DNA of 64,000 nucleotides from Aerococcus sp. (GTDB lineage Bacteria; Bacillota; Bacilli; Lactobacillales; Aerococcaceae). This document shows, piece by piece, positions 39,903 through 49,040 of the stretch. The DNA lies in the NCBI GenBank assembly GCA_030528285.1, contig JAUMZE010000004.1:62001-126000 (forward strand). The letters are read 5' to 3'. Position numbers and translations under genes: made by a program. Within the stretch, counting starts at the first letter, position 1. Each line of letters begins with the position of its first letter. The notes below the pieces were generated by a model. It saw only the letters and a program-made list of their open reading frames with translations. It was not told where the DNA came from and searched no databases.

Positions 39903-40841
39903 GTGAAAGATTTAAATGAACAACCTGTGAGCCCAGAAGTTGAAGTAGAAAAAGAAATCCAAGAAGCTCCAAAACGGGCGAAGGATGCCATTGGTTGGCA
40001 GGTCCTCGTTCGCGAGTTTGCCAAGGATCACACCGCTGTGGTCTGCTTGGGTATCTTAGTCACCTTGCTGTTGATCGTTTATGTTTCATCGATCTTCATT
40101 AATCAAGGGGAAGTATTAACCATTAACTTAATGAAATATTACATGCCACCTAACAGCCAAAACTGGCTCGGGACAGACTCCGGTGGGCGTGACATTCTCG
40201 GTCAGCTCATCTTGGGAGCGCGAAACTCCATCACAATCGGTTTTGCGATCACGATTATTACCGGGATTGCTGGGATTGCGTTAGGGATTCTCTCCGGATA
40301 TTACGGTGGAATGGTCGATAATGTCGTGATGCGTATTGTCGACTTCATCATGATTCTCCCAATCGACATGATCATCATCGTGTTCGTTACCCTGATCCGT
40401 AACTATGATGTTTTCTCATTCATTATCATCATGAGTGCGTTTAACTGGGTAGGGACGGCGCGTCTGATTCGGGCACGGGCGCTCTCAGAGTCACGGCGCG
40501 ATTACGTCAGTGCCTCCAAAACGATGGGGACGCCTGATTGGAAGATTATGTTCCGTGAAATCATGCCAAACTTGGCTTCTCTGATCATCGTGAATATGAC
40601 ACTCCGGTTTGCGGGGAACATCGGGATCGAAACAGGGCTCACCTACCTAGGCTTCGGGCTTCCAACGTCGGTGCCAAGTCTTGGGACCTTGATCTCTTAT
40701 GCGTCCTCGCCAGATATTCTCGCTCACCGTGCTTGGGTATGGCTCCCAGCGTCCCTGTTGATTCTGGTCTTGATGATCTCGATCAACTATGTAGGGCAAG
40801 CACTAAAACGGGCAGCAGATGTCCGTCAACGTCTCGGCTAA
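39903..40841 (+). CDS. oppC: Oligopeptide ABC transporter permease OppC
   Basis: Second channel subunit, 312 residues. Start chosen at GTG 39903, eight bases after AGGAGG; the GTG at 39894 overlaps that site. The N-terminal 40 residues are charged and cytoplasmic, followed by the OppC_N helix, WLGTDSGGRDILGQLI and the ATPase-contact loop YVSASKTMGTPDWKIMFREI. Lies 12 bases after oppB. Next gene is the binding protein. Confidence 0.92.
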   Translation: MKDLNEQPVSPEVEVEKEIQEAPKRAKDAIGWQVLVREFAKDHTAVVCLGILVTLLLIVYVSSIFINQGEVLTINLMKYYMPPNSQNWLGTDSGGRDILGQLILGARNSITIGFAITIITGIAGIALGILSGYYGGMVDNVVMRIVDFIMILPIDMIIIVFVTLIRNYDVFSFIIIMSAFNWVGTARLIRARALSESRRDYVSASKTMGTPDWKIMFREIMPNLASLIIVNMTLRFAGNIGIETGLTYLGFGLPTSVPSLGTLISYASSPDILAHRAWVWLPASLLILVLMISINYVGQALKRAADVRQRLG

Positions 40842-40938
40842 TCACGTAATTGTACGTGTGACGCTCATAATTATGGTTGCTTTTAATTTAAAATAGGATG
40901 TTGCTGTGATAGATGTCATGTATAAAGGAGGAAGATCC

Positions 40939-42735
40939 ATGAAACTGAAGAAGTGGATGATCGGACTCGTCTCCGTAGTGACACTCGCGATGGCGGGTTG
41001 TGGTAACGGTGGCGGATCCGACAGCCAGAAAGCAGAAAAATCAGATGGACAATCAGGCCCAGCTGTGGCAGTCAATGAAGAAGTTAACAATGACGGCAAT
41101 GCGATCAAGGGGGGTACCTTGAAAGTCGCGCTCGTTGATGATTCCCCATTCCAGGGTATTTTCAGCCTTAGCTACTACCAAGACTCCTATGATGCCGATT
41201 TGATGAATTTCTCTCAAGAGTCCTTGTTCAAGTTAGATGATAATTATATGATCTCTGACAAGGGTGCGGCGAAGATGGATATCGATAAAGATAACAAAAC
41301 TTTCACCGTGAAGTTACGCGATAACTTGAAATGGTCGGATGGTCAAGATGTAACGGCTGATGATGTGATCTACAGTCAAGAACTCGTTGCCAGCCCTGAC
41401 TACACCGGTACACGTTATGACTCCGATATGGAAAATATTGAAGGGGTTAAGGAATACCACGAAGGCAAAGCGGACCACATTTCTGGGATTGAAAAAGTCG
41501 ATAACAAGACGGTGAAATTCCACGTGAAGAAAGTGACGATCGGTGCCAAATATGGTGAAGACGGTATGTGGGCTTATGTTGAACCAAAACACGTCTTTGA
41601 AAAAACAGCCATCAAGGATCTCGAATCCAGTGATGCTGTCCGTAAGAATCCAGTGGGCTTCGGACCATTCCGTGTAACGAAGGTCGTTAACGGCGAATCC
41701 GTGGAATATGAAGCCAACCAATACTACTACGGTGGTAAACCGAAGATCGACAAGGTCCAAGTGACCCGTGTGCCATCTTCAAATATTGTTTCCGCACTCC
41801 AAAATCATCAATATGATATCGTGTTGGAAATGCCAAGTGGTTCTTACGACACCTACAAAGACACCAAGGGCTACACGATGTTAACACAAAATGCACGTAG
41901 CTACAGTTACCTCGGATTCAAACTGGGTAAATGGGATAAAGAACAAGAAAAAATCGTACCGGATAAGAATGCCAAAATGGCTAAAAAGAGCCTGCGTCAA
42001 GCAATGGGCTATGCCGTCGATAATGACCAGGTTGGTAAACAGTTCTACCACGGTCTCTCTTGGAATGCCTCCACATTGATTCACCCAATCTTTGGTGACT
42101 TACACGACAAGGATGTGAAGGGCTACACCTACGATCCTGAAAAAGCTAAGAAACTCTTGGACGATGCAGGGTACAAGGATACAGATGGTGATGGTTTGCG
42201 TGAAGATCCAAACGGCAAGAAGTTAACCATCAATATGGCTGCTATGTCCGGTGGTGAAACGGCTGAACCAGTGGCACAATATTACATCCAAGCCTTCAAA
42301 CAGATCGGTTTAGATGTTCAATTGCTCGATGGTCGTCTCCAAGAATTCCAGAACTTCTATCAACGTGTTCAAAGCGATGATAAAGATATCGATATCTTCA
42401 TGGCTGGTTGGGGCTTAGGTTCGAACCCATGGCCAGGTAATCTCTACGGTAATAGCTCTTGGAACTACACACGTTGGGACTCTGACGAAAATGAAGAGTT
42501 GTTAGCGAAGATGCAAGACGAAAAGACCTTGGATGACCGTGATTACCAGGTAGAACAATACAAGAAATGGCAAGAATACATGGTGGATGAAGCACCTGCG
42601 ATTCCATTACGTTACTCTGAACAAGTCATGCCAGTAAACAACCGGGTAAAACACTTCAACTGGTCTAACAGTGAAGACAAGGCAACGAACTGGAATGAAG
42701 TAGAATTAACTGCTGACAACCCAAAAGCTGACTAG
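40939..42735 (+). CDS. oppA: Oligopeptide-binding lipoprotein OppA
   Basis: Extracellular solute-binding lipoprotein (SBP_bac_5 family), 598 residues, that captures peptides for OppBCDF. Signal peptide MKLKKWMIGLVSVVTLAMAGC ends in a lipobox with C21 as the lipidated cysteine. Family motifs include GGTLKVALVDD at the mature N terminus, LRDNLKWSDGQDVTADDV and the late AIPLRYSEQVMPVN. ATG at 40939 follows AAAGGAGG; the longer open frame upstream has no ribosome site. Last gene of the operon, after a 97-base gap that could allow a separate expression level, as is usual for binding proteins. Confidence 0.93.
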   Translation: MKLKKWMIGLVSVVTLAMAGCGNGGGSDSQKAEKSDGQSGPAVAVNEEVNNDGNAIKGGTLKVALVDDSPFQGIFSLSYYQDSYDADLMNFSQESLFKLDDNYMISDKGAAKMDIDKDNKTFTVKLRDNLKWSDGQDVTADDVIYSQELVASPDYTGTRYDSDMENIEGVKEYHEGKADHISGIEKVDNKTVKFHVKKVTIGAKYGEDGMWAYVEPKHVFEKTAIKDLESSDAVRKNPVGFGPFRVTKVVNGESVEYEANQYYYGGKPKIDKVQVTRVPSSNIVSALQNHQYDIVLEMPSGSYDTYKDTKGYTMLTQNARSYSYLGFKLGKWDKEQEKIVPDKNAKMAKKSLRQAMGYAVDNDQVGKQFYHGLSWNASTLIHPIFGDLHDKDVKGYTYDPEKAKKLLDDAGYKDTDGDGLREDPNGKKLTINMAAMSGGETAEPVAQYYIQAFKQIGLDVQLLDGRLQEFQNFYQRVQSDDKDIDIFMAGWGLGSNPWPGNLYGNSSWNYTRWDSDENEELLAKMQDEKTLDDRDYQVEQYKKWQEYMVDEAPAIPLRYSEQVMPVNNRVKHFNWSNSEDKATNWNEVELTADNPKAD

Positions 42736-42781
42736 TCGTCACTCATAACAAACGGGAGTCATCTCCCAAAAAGCAACACGG

Positions 42782-42814
42782 AGAAGGAGATCTACTAATT
42801 GCTGGATCTCCTTC
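42782..42814 (+). terminator. Hairpin after oppA
   Basis: GAAGGAGATC (42783-42792) pairs perfectly with GATCTCCTTC (42804-42813). Only a short T-rich tail (TTCC). Likely the first of two stems ending the opp transcript. Confidence 0.6.
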
Positions 42815-42822
42815 TTCCTGTG

Positions 42823-42869
42823 AAAAGGGCCCTGAATGAAGGACAAGCTGTCTTTCTTCAGGGCCTTTT
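42823..42869. terminator. Bidirectional terminator oppA / scrR
   Basis: AAAAGGGCCCTGAA (42823-42836) pairs with TTCAGGGCCTTTT (42857-42869) with one bulge; T tracts occur on both strands. It serves oppA and the opposing scrR. Confidence 0.82.
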
Positions 42870-42886
42870 GTGTGGTTAGTATTCTA

Positions 42887-43867
42887 TTAGCCACTCGTGC
42901 TGACTTTGAGTGAGATCGGGAGGAGATATTCGCTGTCGGTCTCATCTCCGTTCAGGCGCTGTTTGAGGACGTTGACGGCGGTTTGTGCAAGCGCATCGAT
43001 CGGTTGCACAATCGTCGTAAGGGTTGGTAGGAGATTTTGGACGATCTGGGTGCCGTCGTAACCGATCACTTTGAGGTCGTCGGGGATACGGAGGCCTTTC
43101 TCAGCGGCGATGTCCATAATCAACGCCGCGTCCACATCGTTCGAGGCAAAGACCGCCTCCATCTCAGGATAATCCTGGAACATCTTCATAAAAATGGCTC
43201 TCTTCTCAGCATAGGAGATGTTGAAGTCGAGGGTCACGGTGATCGGGGTGAGGTGGTGTTTCTTCATGGTGACTTCATAGGCTTCGCGCCGGCGCTTGGC
43301 AGGAGTCTCCAGATCAACCGGGCCGTTCGTATGAAGAATATGGGTGGCACCAGATGCGATCAAGCGCTCAGTCGCAATCTCGCCCCCGTGGTAGTTGTCG
43401 GATTCGATCACGGGAATATCCTCGTTCATGTTCCGGTCAATTGCCACGATCGGGAGATTCTCATAGTGGTATTCCTGAATGCCCTGGTTATGTGTCCCTA
43501 CGATCAAGCCATCCACCTGCTTGGTTAACAGCTGATTGAGGTAGTGGGCTTCCTTTTGAGGGTTATTCATGGAGTTACCGATGATGACTTTATATCCTTG
43601 ATCATAGAGTTTCTTCTCGAGTGCCTCGGTCAATTCCCCGAAGAATGGGTTCGCGATCGTAGGGAACAGGAGCCCGATCAGATTCGTGTGCTTCTTGTAG
43701 AGCTGGCGGGCGACGGCATTCGGATGATAATTGAGTTCGCGCATGGCCTCATAGACGCGGGCGATCGTTTTTTCACTGAGGTAGCCACGCTGATTGAGGA
43801 CCCTGGAGACGGTGGTTTTCGAGACGTGTGCGAGTTTGGCGACGTCTTCCAATTTTGGTTCGGACAT
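42887..43867 (-). CDS. scrR: LacI-family sucrose operon repressor
   Basis: 326 residues. N-terminal LacI HTH KLEDVAKLAHVSKTTVSRVL, hinge PNAVARQL, then a periplasmic-binding-like effector domain (LIGLLFPTIANPFFGEL; VIGYDGTQIVQNLLPTLTT). The start of the protein resembles ScrR of lactic acid bacteria. It lies downstream of scrB on the same strand and should bind the AACCGGTT palindrome overlapping the cscB promoter. Effector is probably sucrose, fructose or a phosphorylated form. A minus-strand TATAAT at 43944-43949 may be its own -10. Confidence 0.88.
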   Translation of the reverse strand: MSEPKLEDVAKLAHVSKTTVSRVLNQRGYLSEKTIARVYEAMRELNYHPNAVARQLYKKHTNLIGLLFPTIANPFFGELTEALEKKLYDQGYKVIIGNSMNNPQKEAHYLNQLLTKQVDGLIVGTHNQGIQEYHYENLPIVAIDRNMNEDIPVIESDNYHGGEIATERLIASGATHILHTNGPVDLETPAKRRREAYEVTMKKHHLTPITVTLDFNISYAEKRAIFMKMFQDYPEMEAVFASNDVDAALIMDIAAEKGLRIPDDLKVIGYDGTQIVQNLLPTLTTIVQPIDALAQTAVNVLKQRLNGDETDSEYLLPISLKVSTSG

Positions 43868-43990
43868 ATAGATGCTCCCTATTCCTGGATTCTCCTCAAT
43901 TCCTTGGTCCAGAACTCACAGGGAAAAGAGAAGTATTGCGTCCTATTATAACATGCCCCCGTGATGCATGGTGGGATGAGTGCAGATAAA

Positions 43991-44022
43991 AACGCCCCAG
44001 CTCATTGAAGCAACTGGGACGT
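43991..44022 (-). terminator. Terminator of cscB-scrB
   Basis: Minus strand: ACGTCCCAGTT pairs with AGCTGGGGCGT (one wobble), then TTTTTA. It separates scrB from scrR, so scrR is at least partly expressed on its own. Confidence 0.78.
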
Positions 44023-44047
44023 TGTGGGGAAATCTATCGACATTGGG

Positions 44048-45469
44048 TTAGTATTGAACAGCGTCTCCTGATAGTGTGTAGGTCGCATAATCGATTGCCG
44101 TTTCACTAGTTGGTTGGAGGATCACTTGGTAGTCTTCTTCCACATAGAAACGTTCGGTGAAGGTAGTTTCTCCATTATTGATGAAGAACTCCGCTGAACT
44201 CGTGTCGAGGAAGAGATGAACGTTCACGCGCTCATCCGTCTGGCTCTGGACAAAGCGATCGGTCTCCTTGTCTGGGCGGTGGAGCTGCCATTCTTTGGTA
44301 TCCGCCGTATAGTGGAGGGTCAAGAATGGGTCCGCTGCGTCGCCTTGGAAGACGAGGGTGAAGTCGCCTGGTTGGTCCAAGGTGAGGCCGAGTTCTGCTT
44401 GCTTCTGACCGGCGAGGAGGATGGTTGGGGCCGCCACAGTTTCTTGTGCTTCTGCTAGGGTACTTGTTCTCAACTTTACCAGTTCACGAGCGGGGATCAT
44501 CTGTAATTGGTCGCCCACGAGGTTCAGTTCGCGTGGTAGGGTCAGTGCGCCGGCCCAACCGTCTGCTTTCTCTGGGAAGTCGCTCTCCCACATGTCCATC
44601 CAACCGAATACCACACGTCGCCCGTCCGGGGTGAGTGTCGTTTGAGAAGCATAGAAATCATGCCCACGATCGATCTCCTTGAAACTGCCACGGTGGAGGG
44701 TATGTGTCGCTTTGTCGTAGTCACCCACGAGATAACCGGTCTCAAAGATGTTCAAGTAATCCTTACCATCTGCCTTGACGCCTTGTGGGGAGAAGAGGAG
44801 GATGTGTTTCTCTTCCTCGCCATTATTTAAGCTGAAGAAGTCTGGGCATTCCCACATGTAGCCTTCTGTTTCTACTTTTTGGGATTTGGCGATCTTCCCG
44901 ACATACTCCCAGTCGAGGAGATTATCAGAAGTATAGAGTAAGACACGTCCGAGTCCGTCTTCTTCTTGACTCCCAAGAACAAGGTAGTAGTGGCCTTTTT
45001 CTTCCCAGACTTTCGGGTCGCGGAAATGATGGGTGTTGTCCTCAGGCGCCTTATCGATAATTGGCTGGTCGTATTTCTCGAAATGGATGCCGTCCTTACT
45101 GTAGGCGAGATTTTGGTTCTCCCAGAAATGATCCGGATCGTTGTCACCGTAGTAGTGGTGGCCGGTGTAGATCAAGTAGAGGATGTCATCCTTGACAATG
45201 GCGCTCCCGGAGAAGCAGCCGTCCTCATCGTTCGGGGTGTCTGGAGCGATCGCGATCGGGAGAGTTTCCCAATGAACGAGATCTTTGCTGCGGGCGTGTC
45301 CCCAGTGCATCGGGCCCCAATCCTGAGAGTATGGATGATGTTGGTAGAAGATGTGGTAGTAACCCTTGAAATAGCAGAAACCATTTGGATCATTAATCCA
45401 GCCAGCTGGTGCTTGAATGTGATAGCCCAAACGATAACGTGGATTCGTAACGGTCATTTTCTTAGTCAT
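44048..45469 (-). CDS. scrB: Sucrose hydrolase / sucrose-6-phosphate hydrolase (GH32)
   Basis: Cytoplasmic invertase-type enzyme, 473 residues, no signal peptide. GH32 motifs in order: AGWINDPNGF with the nucleophilic aspartate (near residue 24), FRDPKV transition-state aspartate, and WECPDFF with the acid/base glutamate. A C-terminal beta-sandwich follows (about 330-473). ATG follows AGAAAAGGAG. Because the partner transporter is a proton symporter that does not phosphorylate, the natural substrate here is probably free sucrose although the family name says sucrose 6-phosphate. Confidence 0.92.
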   Translation of the reverse strand: MTKKMTVTNPRYRLGYHIQAPAGWINDPNGFCYFKGYYHIFYQHHPYSQDWGPMHWGHARSKDLVHWETLPIAIAPDTPNDEDGCFSGSAIVKDDILYLIYTGHHYYGDNDPDHFWENQNLAYSKDGIHFEKYDQPIIDKAPEDNTHHFRDPKVWEEKGHYYLVLGSQEEDGLGRVLLYTSDNLLDWEYVGKIAKSQKVETEGYMWECPDFFSLNNGEEEKHILLFSPQGVKADGKDYLNIFETGYLVGDYDKATHTLHRGSFKEIDRGHDFYASQTTLTPDGRRVVFGWMDMWESDFPEKADGWAGALTLPRELNLVGDQLQMIPARELVKLRTSTLAEAQETVAAPTILLAGQKQAELGLTLDQPGDFTLVFQGDAADPFLTLHYTADTKEWQLHRPDKETDRFVQSQTDERVNVHLFLDTSSAEFFINNGETTFTERFYVEEDYQVILQPTSETAIDYATYTLSGDAVQY

Positions 45470-45531
45470 CAGAAAAACTCCTTTTCTATTTTTAGTAGCT
45501 TTTATTTGTCAGCAGTCTTTTTTAATCCTCA

Positions 45532-46794
45532 TTATTCACGGATGAATGGGTCGCCGTGGACTTCCTGGTCGTCGCGTTTCAAAATCATGAAGGCATAAAC
45601 ACCAGCGACAAGGACGATCAATGCAATGATTCTAAATGTCTGGCTGTAACCGATACTATCCTTGATCATACCGAGTGGGGTGGAGAGGATCACCTGTCCA
45701 ACCTGAGCCGCGATCTGGAACCCGATCATGTACAGGGTCGCTGAGAGTTTCGTGTTGAAATGCAATGTGAAGTAACGAAAGATCGATAAAGTAAACAATG
45801 GGACTTCCAATGAGTGGAGCATCTTGATCAAGGAAACGGTGAGTGGGGTAGTCACGAAACCACATAAACCAATCCGCACGCACATGATTGTGACTCCAAG
45901 CATCAGGGTGTTTCTGACGCCGACTTTACGCATCACAACTGGAACAACCCCCATCATCATTGCTTCCACAAATACTTGGAAGGAGTTCAATGTTCCATAC
46001 ATCTGCTGTCCCGTTTCAGGCATTTGGAATAAACTCGTATAGAAATCTGGGAACATCTGTTGGTCGAACACATTGTAGAAGGTCCAGGAGAACATGATGA
46101 AGATAATAATCATCCAGAGCTGTGGTACTTTGAGTAGGCTCAGCATATCTTTTAAAGAAGGCTTTTTAGCGCTTTCAATTTTAGCTACGCGTTTTTCATC
46201 GTAATTCTTCTCAGGACGCCAGAATACCACGTTCAATAAGAGCAACAAACCGAAGAAGGAACCGCACCAGAAGTTCAAATGCGGATTAATGACGAACAGG
46301 TAGCCAGCGAGCAGGGCAACCACTGCATAACCGAATGATCCCCAGGCACGTGCTTGACCATATTCGAAATGGAAGAGGCGGCTGTACCGTTCTGCCACGG
46401 CCTCAAACACGCCCACAGACGCGAGGAAGCCAGCAGAGAGGAAGATAGATCCAGCAACGAGCCCCATCGCGAAGTTAGAGCGAATCAGTGGCTCATACAC
46501 GTAAATGAAGAAGGGCCCCACCAAAGTCGTCAGGACGGAGAAGAACACTAAGAGATGTTTCTTGATCCCTAATTTATCCTGCAAGGCTCCATAAATAAAC
46601 ATCAAAATCAATGTCACTAAGGAGTTCGCTGAGAAGATCGTTCCAATCTGACTGCCGGTTAAGTTGAGACTGGAGGTTAACCACAGTTGAAAGAACGACC
46701 ACCAAATGCCCCACGCTGCGAAGAACAGCAGTAATGTCAGTGAGTTTTGTAGATAGAATGGATTTTTCCATTGTGAACGTTTGTCATTAGCCAT
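45532..46794 (-). CDS. cscB: Oligosaccharide:H+ symporter, sucrose permease type
   Basis: Major facilitator of the LacY/CscB family, 420 residues, twelve helices. The stretch FEYGQARAWGSFGYA closely matches the CscB version of the LacY helix-5 motif and INPHLNFW follows as in CscB; FYLQNSLTLLLFFAAWGIWWSFF begins the protein (first 12 residues cited: FYLQNSLTLLLF). ATG follows AAAGGGG. First gene of the cscB-scrB operon, 62 bases before scrB. Most lactic acid bacteria take sucrose through a PTS (ScrA), so this symport route is notable. Lactose or raffinose is a less likely substrate. Confidence 0.87.
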   Translation of the reverse strand: MANDKRSQWKNPFYLQNSLTLLLFFAAWGIWWSFFQLWLTSSLNLTGSQIGTIFSANSLVTLILMFIYGALQDKLGIKKHLLVFFSVLTTLVGPFFIYVYEPLIRSNFAMGLVAGSIFLSAGFLASVGVFEAVAERYSRLFHFEYGQARAWGSFGYAVVALLAGYLFVINPHLNFWCGSFFGLLLLLNVVFWRPEKNYDEKRVAKIESAKKPSLKDMLSLLKVPQLWMIIIFIMFSWTFYNVFDQQMFPDFYTSLFQMPETGQQMYGTLNSFQVFVEAMMMGVVPVVMRKVGVRNTLMLGVTIMCVRIGLCGFVTTPLTVSLIKMLHSLEVPLFTLSIFRYFTLHFNTKLSATLYMIGFQIAAQVGQVILSTPLGMIKDSIGYSQTFRIIALIVLVAGVYAFMILKRDDQEVHGDPFIRE

Positions 46795-46891
46795 TTTAGA
46801 TTCCCCTTTTATATTAGATATGTTTTCACAAGTAACAGTATGCGCGATTCCATTCTACTAGCATGAACGGGATCAGGATGATACAAGCATG

Positions 46892-46905
46892 TGACATCGC
46901 TTTCA
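46892..46905. promoter_or_regulatory. cre box of the sucrose operon (perfect)
   Basis: Minus strand TGAAAGCGATGTCA matches all 14 positions of TGWAANCGNTNWCA. It lies just downstream of the -10 element, a repressing position for CcpA. Confidence 0.85.
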
Positions 46906-46914
46906 TCTGTGAAT

Positions 46915-46943
46915 AGTATAGGTTGAATCCGCTAACATGTCAA
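46915..46943 (-). promoter_or_regulatory. cscB-scrB promoter
   Basis: Minus strand TTGACA (46938-46943), 17-base spacer, TATACT (46915-46920): one mismatch from consensus. The transcript has a leader of about 110 bases. Confidence 0.85.
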
Positions 46944-46952
46944 CCGGTTGTC
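46939..46952. promoter_or_regulatory. ScrR operator candidate
   Basis: GTCAACCGGTTGTC, with a perfect AACCGGTT core and central CG as expected for LacI-family repressors. It overlaps the -35 hexamer, so bound ScrR would exclude RNA polymerase. No second copy was seen before scrB or scrR. Confidence 0.7.
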
Positions 46953-47004
46953 ATAAATTTGTTTTGACCTTTTGAAGGATAAAGTAAAAGAAGGATGTTT
47001 GTTT

Positions 47005-47091
47005 GTGCAAGATTTCACGGATCTAATAGAAAAGAAAATTGCCGATGAAGGGTTGAACCATGGCATAATAGAGATAAAAATAATCGAGTAG
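47005..47091 (+). CDS. Possible 28-codon leader ORF before traX-like gene
   Basis: GTG at 47005 with AAGGA 14 bases upstream; a mostly charged, amphipathic 28-residue peptide ending EIKIIE. Its TAG stop overlaps the GGAGG of the next gene, which would permit translational coupling. The start context is weak and there is no homology I recognise, so it may be chance. Confidence 0.2.
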   Translation: MQDFTDLIEKKIADEGLNHGIIEIKIIE

Positions 47092-47100
47092 GAGGATAGG

Positions 47101-47856
47101 ATGCGACTCAATTTATTTCAAAACACCATCGCTTTTTCTCATCCCAAGGTGAAGCGCCCTCATACTAAAATCACGGGAATAACCCTCAAAATCATCGCGA
47201 TGGGGACAATGATAATTGATCATTTAGCGATCGTACTTTGGTCCAATGTAACGTTAACGATGAATGGGTTGTGGTTTGGGGATGGCAATATCCCACTCCC
47301 CTATCTCGTGATGCGTCTAATAGGGCGGATTGCTTTTCCTTTGTTTGCGTTCTTGTTGGTAGAGGGGTTCTGGCATACGCGTAATGTTTGGGAGTACGCC
47401 AAACGCCTCTTCCTGATGGCGGTGATTTCAGAGATTCCTTATGACTTAGCGCTCCATCAGACGTGGATCGATTGGGGGAGCCAGAATGTGTTCTTCACGC
47501 TGTTGTTGGCACTCGGCGCACTGTGGGGGATTGAGTACTATCGAGACCTGAAACCGGAGATTGGGTTTTTGATCGTGATGCTGATGGGGGTGATCGCAGA
47601 AATCCTCCACACTGATTACCAGTCATTTGGCGTTGGACTCGTTGTGATTCTCTACGTTCTGCATGAGCGGCCACAGTTGGAGAGTCTCTGGGGGAGTCTG
47701 CTCTGTTTGTTCGAGGGGATGAGTGTCATTGGGAGTTTCATATTGACGAGCGTTTACAATGGTGAGCGGGGACGCGGAAATGGTAGAGTGTGGTATTGGA
47801 TCTATCCGCTCCATCTGTTGGTGTTTGCCTTCATCCGTTCCCTCTTGTTAAAATAA
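47101..47856 (+). CDS. TraX-family membrane protein
   Basis: 251 residues with about seven hydrophobic helices. Family marks: LKIIAMGTMIIDHLA near residue 30, MRLIGRIAFPLFAFLLVEGF near 82, and the C-terminal YNGERGRGNGRVWYWIYPLHLL. In F plasmids TraX acetylates pilin; chromosomal Firmicute members are acyltransferase-like membrane proteins of unknown substrate. ATG follows GTAGGAGGATAGG. No conjugation genes are present, so a role in conjugation is unlikely. Neighbour rpiA follows after 52 bases without a clear terminator. Confidence 0.85.
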   Translation: MRLNLFQNTIAFSHPKVKRPHTKITGITLKIIAMGTMIIDHLAIVLWSNVTLTMNGLWFGDGNIPLPYLVMRLIGRIAFPLFAFLLVEGFWHTRNVWEYAKRLFLMAVISEIPYDLALHQTWIDWGSQNVFFTLLLALGALWGIEYYRDLKPEIGFLIVMLMGVIAEILHTDYQSFGVGLVVILYVLHERPQLESLWGSLLCLFEGMSVIGSFILTSVYNGERGRGNGRVWYWIYPLHLLVFAFIRSLLLK

Positions 47857-47908
47857 CAGTAGCATTGTATGAATGACGGATTAGGAAATTTTAGGAGGAT
47901 CATTGGAT

Positions 47909-48595
47909 ATGGAAGACAAAGAACGTGTAGGACGCCATGCAGCCACGCTCGTTGAAAACGGTATGAAAGTTGGGATCGGTTCCGGATCAACGGCGCAGTT
48001 CTTCATCAAAGCGCTGGCAGAACGGGTGAAGGAAGAGACCCTCGATTTACAATTAGTGGCGACTTCAGAGGAATCGAAACACTTAGCGGAGTCATTGGGG
48101 CTCACGATTCATACGTTGAACGAGATCGGAACGCTCGATTTAACCATTGACGGGGTGGACGAATTTACGGACGACCTCGACGGCATAAAAGGTGGCGGAG
48201 GGTGCCTTCTCGAAGAAAAAATCGTCGCTTCTAACAGTCTACGCGTCGTTTGGATGGCGGAGGAACGTAAGCACGTGAAGACATTAGGGGCTTTCCCATT
48301 GCCAATTGAGGTGATCAAGAATGGGAGCGAGTTACTGAAAGCTCAATTAGAAGAGAAAGGGTACCATCCAGAATGGCGCTTGATAAATTCAGAGGAGCGC
48401 TTCCACACCGATAATGACAACTATATTTTGGATCTTCATTTAGAAGAAATCACGGATCCAGTGGCGCTCCACGACGAACTCATTCATATGGTGGGGGTAG
48501 TGGAGACCGGTCTGTTCCTTGGCATGACGGAAAATGTCCTCCTGGCTGATAATGGGGAAGTCTATTGGACGACTGAACGCCCGTTAAAGGATTAA
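47909..48595 (+). CDS. rpiA: Ribose-5-phosphate isomerase A
   Basis: Interconverts ribulose 5-phosphate and ribose 5-phosphate in the pentose phosphate pathway. 228 residues from ATG 47909; a TTG two codons upstream is closer to AGGAGG and is possible. Substrate-binding GIGSGSTAQFF (near residue 22), the catalytic TIDGVDEFTDDLDGIKGGGG segment (in two parts: IDGVDEF and KGGGGCLLEEK with the general-base glutamate) are intact. It is followed by a terminator after 130 bases. Confidence 0.93.
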   Translation: MEDKERVGRHAATLVENGMKVGIGSGSTAQFFIKALAERVKEETLDLQLVATSEESKHLAESLGLTIHTLNEIGTLDLTIDGVDEFTDDLDGIKGGGGCLLEEKIVASNSLRVVWMAEERKHVKTLGAFPLPIEVIKNGSELLKAQLEEKGYHPEWRLINSEERFHTDNDNYILDLHLEEITDPVALHDELIHMVGVVETGLFLGMTENVLLADNGEVYWTTERPLKD

Positions 48596-48727
48596 GGAAC
48601 GGGGCTATCTCATTGTAAAGGGCAGAAAAGGTGTCATCCTAAAAGAGATACACCATACGAAAATAAAGATTAAATGCTAGATGTGAGACTCATACCTAGC
48701 ATTCAGTATAAATTTATAACTTAATCA

Positions 48728-48768
48728 AGATGCTTGCGATCGTAGCAGCGGTCATGAGCATCTTTTTT
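48728..48768 (+). terminator. Terminator downstream of rpiA
   Basis: AGATGCT (48728-48734) pairs with AGCATCT (48757-48763) then eight T. A second stem without T tract (AATGCTAG/CTAGCATT, 48673-48703) lies upstream. The rest of 48596-49040 is AT-rich and holds no gene. Confidence 0.8.
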
Positions 48769-49040
48769 TTGTAGTGATAAATAAACAGTTTAAGTGATTA
48801 TTGATATATTGAAAGTATGTAACGAAATCTTATATCATTTGGCAATCATTAATTTTTTAAAGGTGGAGATAAGGCGCATCACCAAGTGGATTTGCGAGGT
48901 GTTTTAAGAGATGGATGTTTCTTACAGCTTTTTATTTAAGTTATCGTTTTAATAAAGTTGATTGCATTTTTAAAAGGTAACGGGTATCATGTACGCGATT
49001 CACTATCGCATGCGGTATTAATAGAAAGAGGAGGAGACTC

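Noticed and set aside
47101-47856. Conjugative element signalled by the TraX-like gene
   Set aside because: No relaxase, coupling protein, integrase or attachment repeats nearby; chromosomal TraX-like genes are common in Firmicutes.
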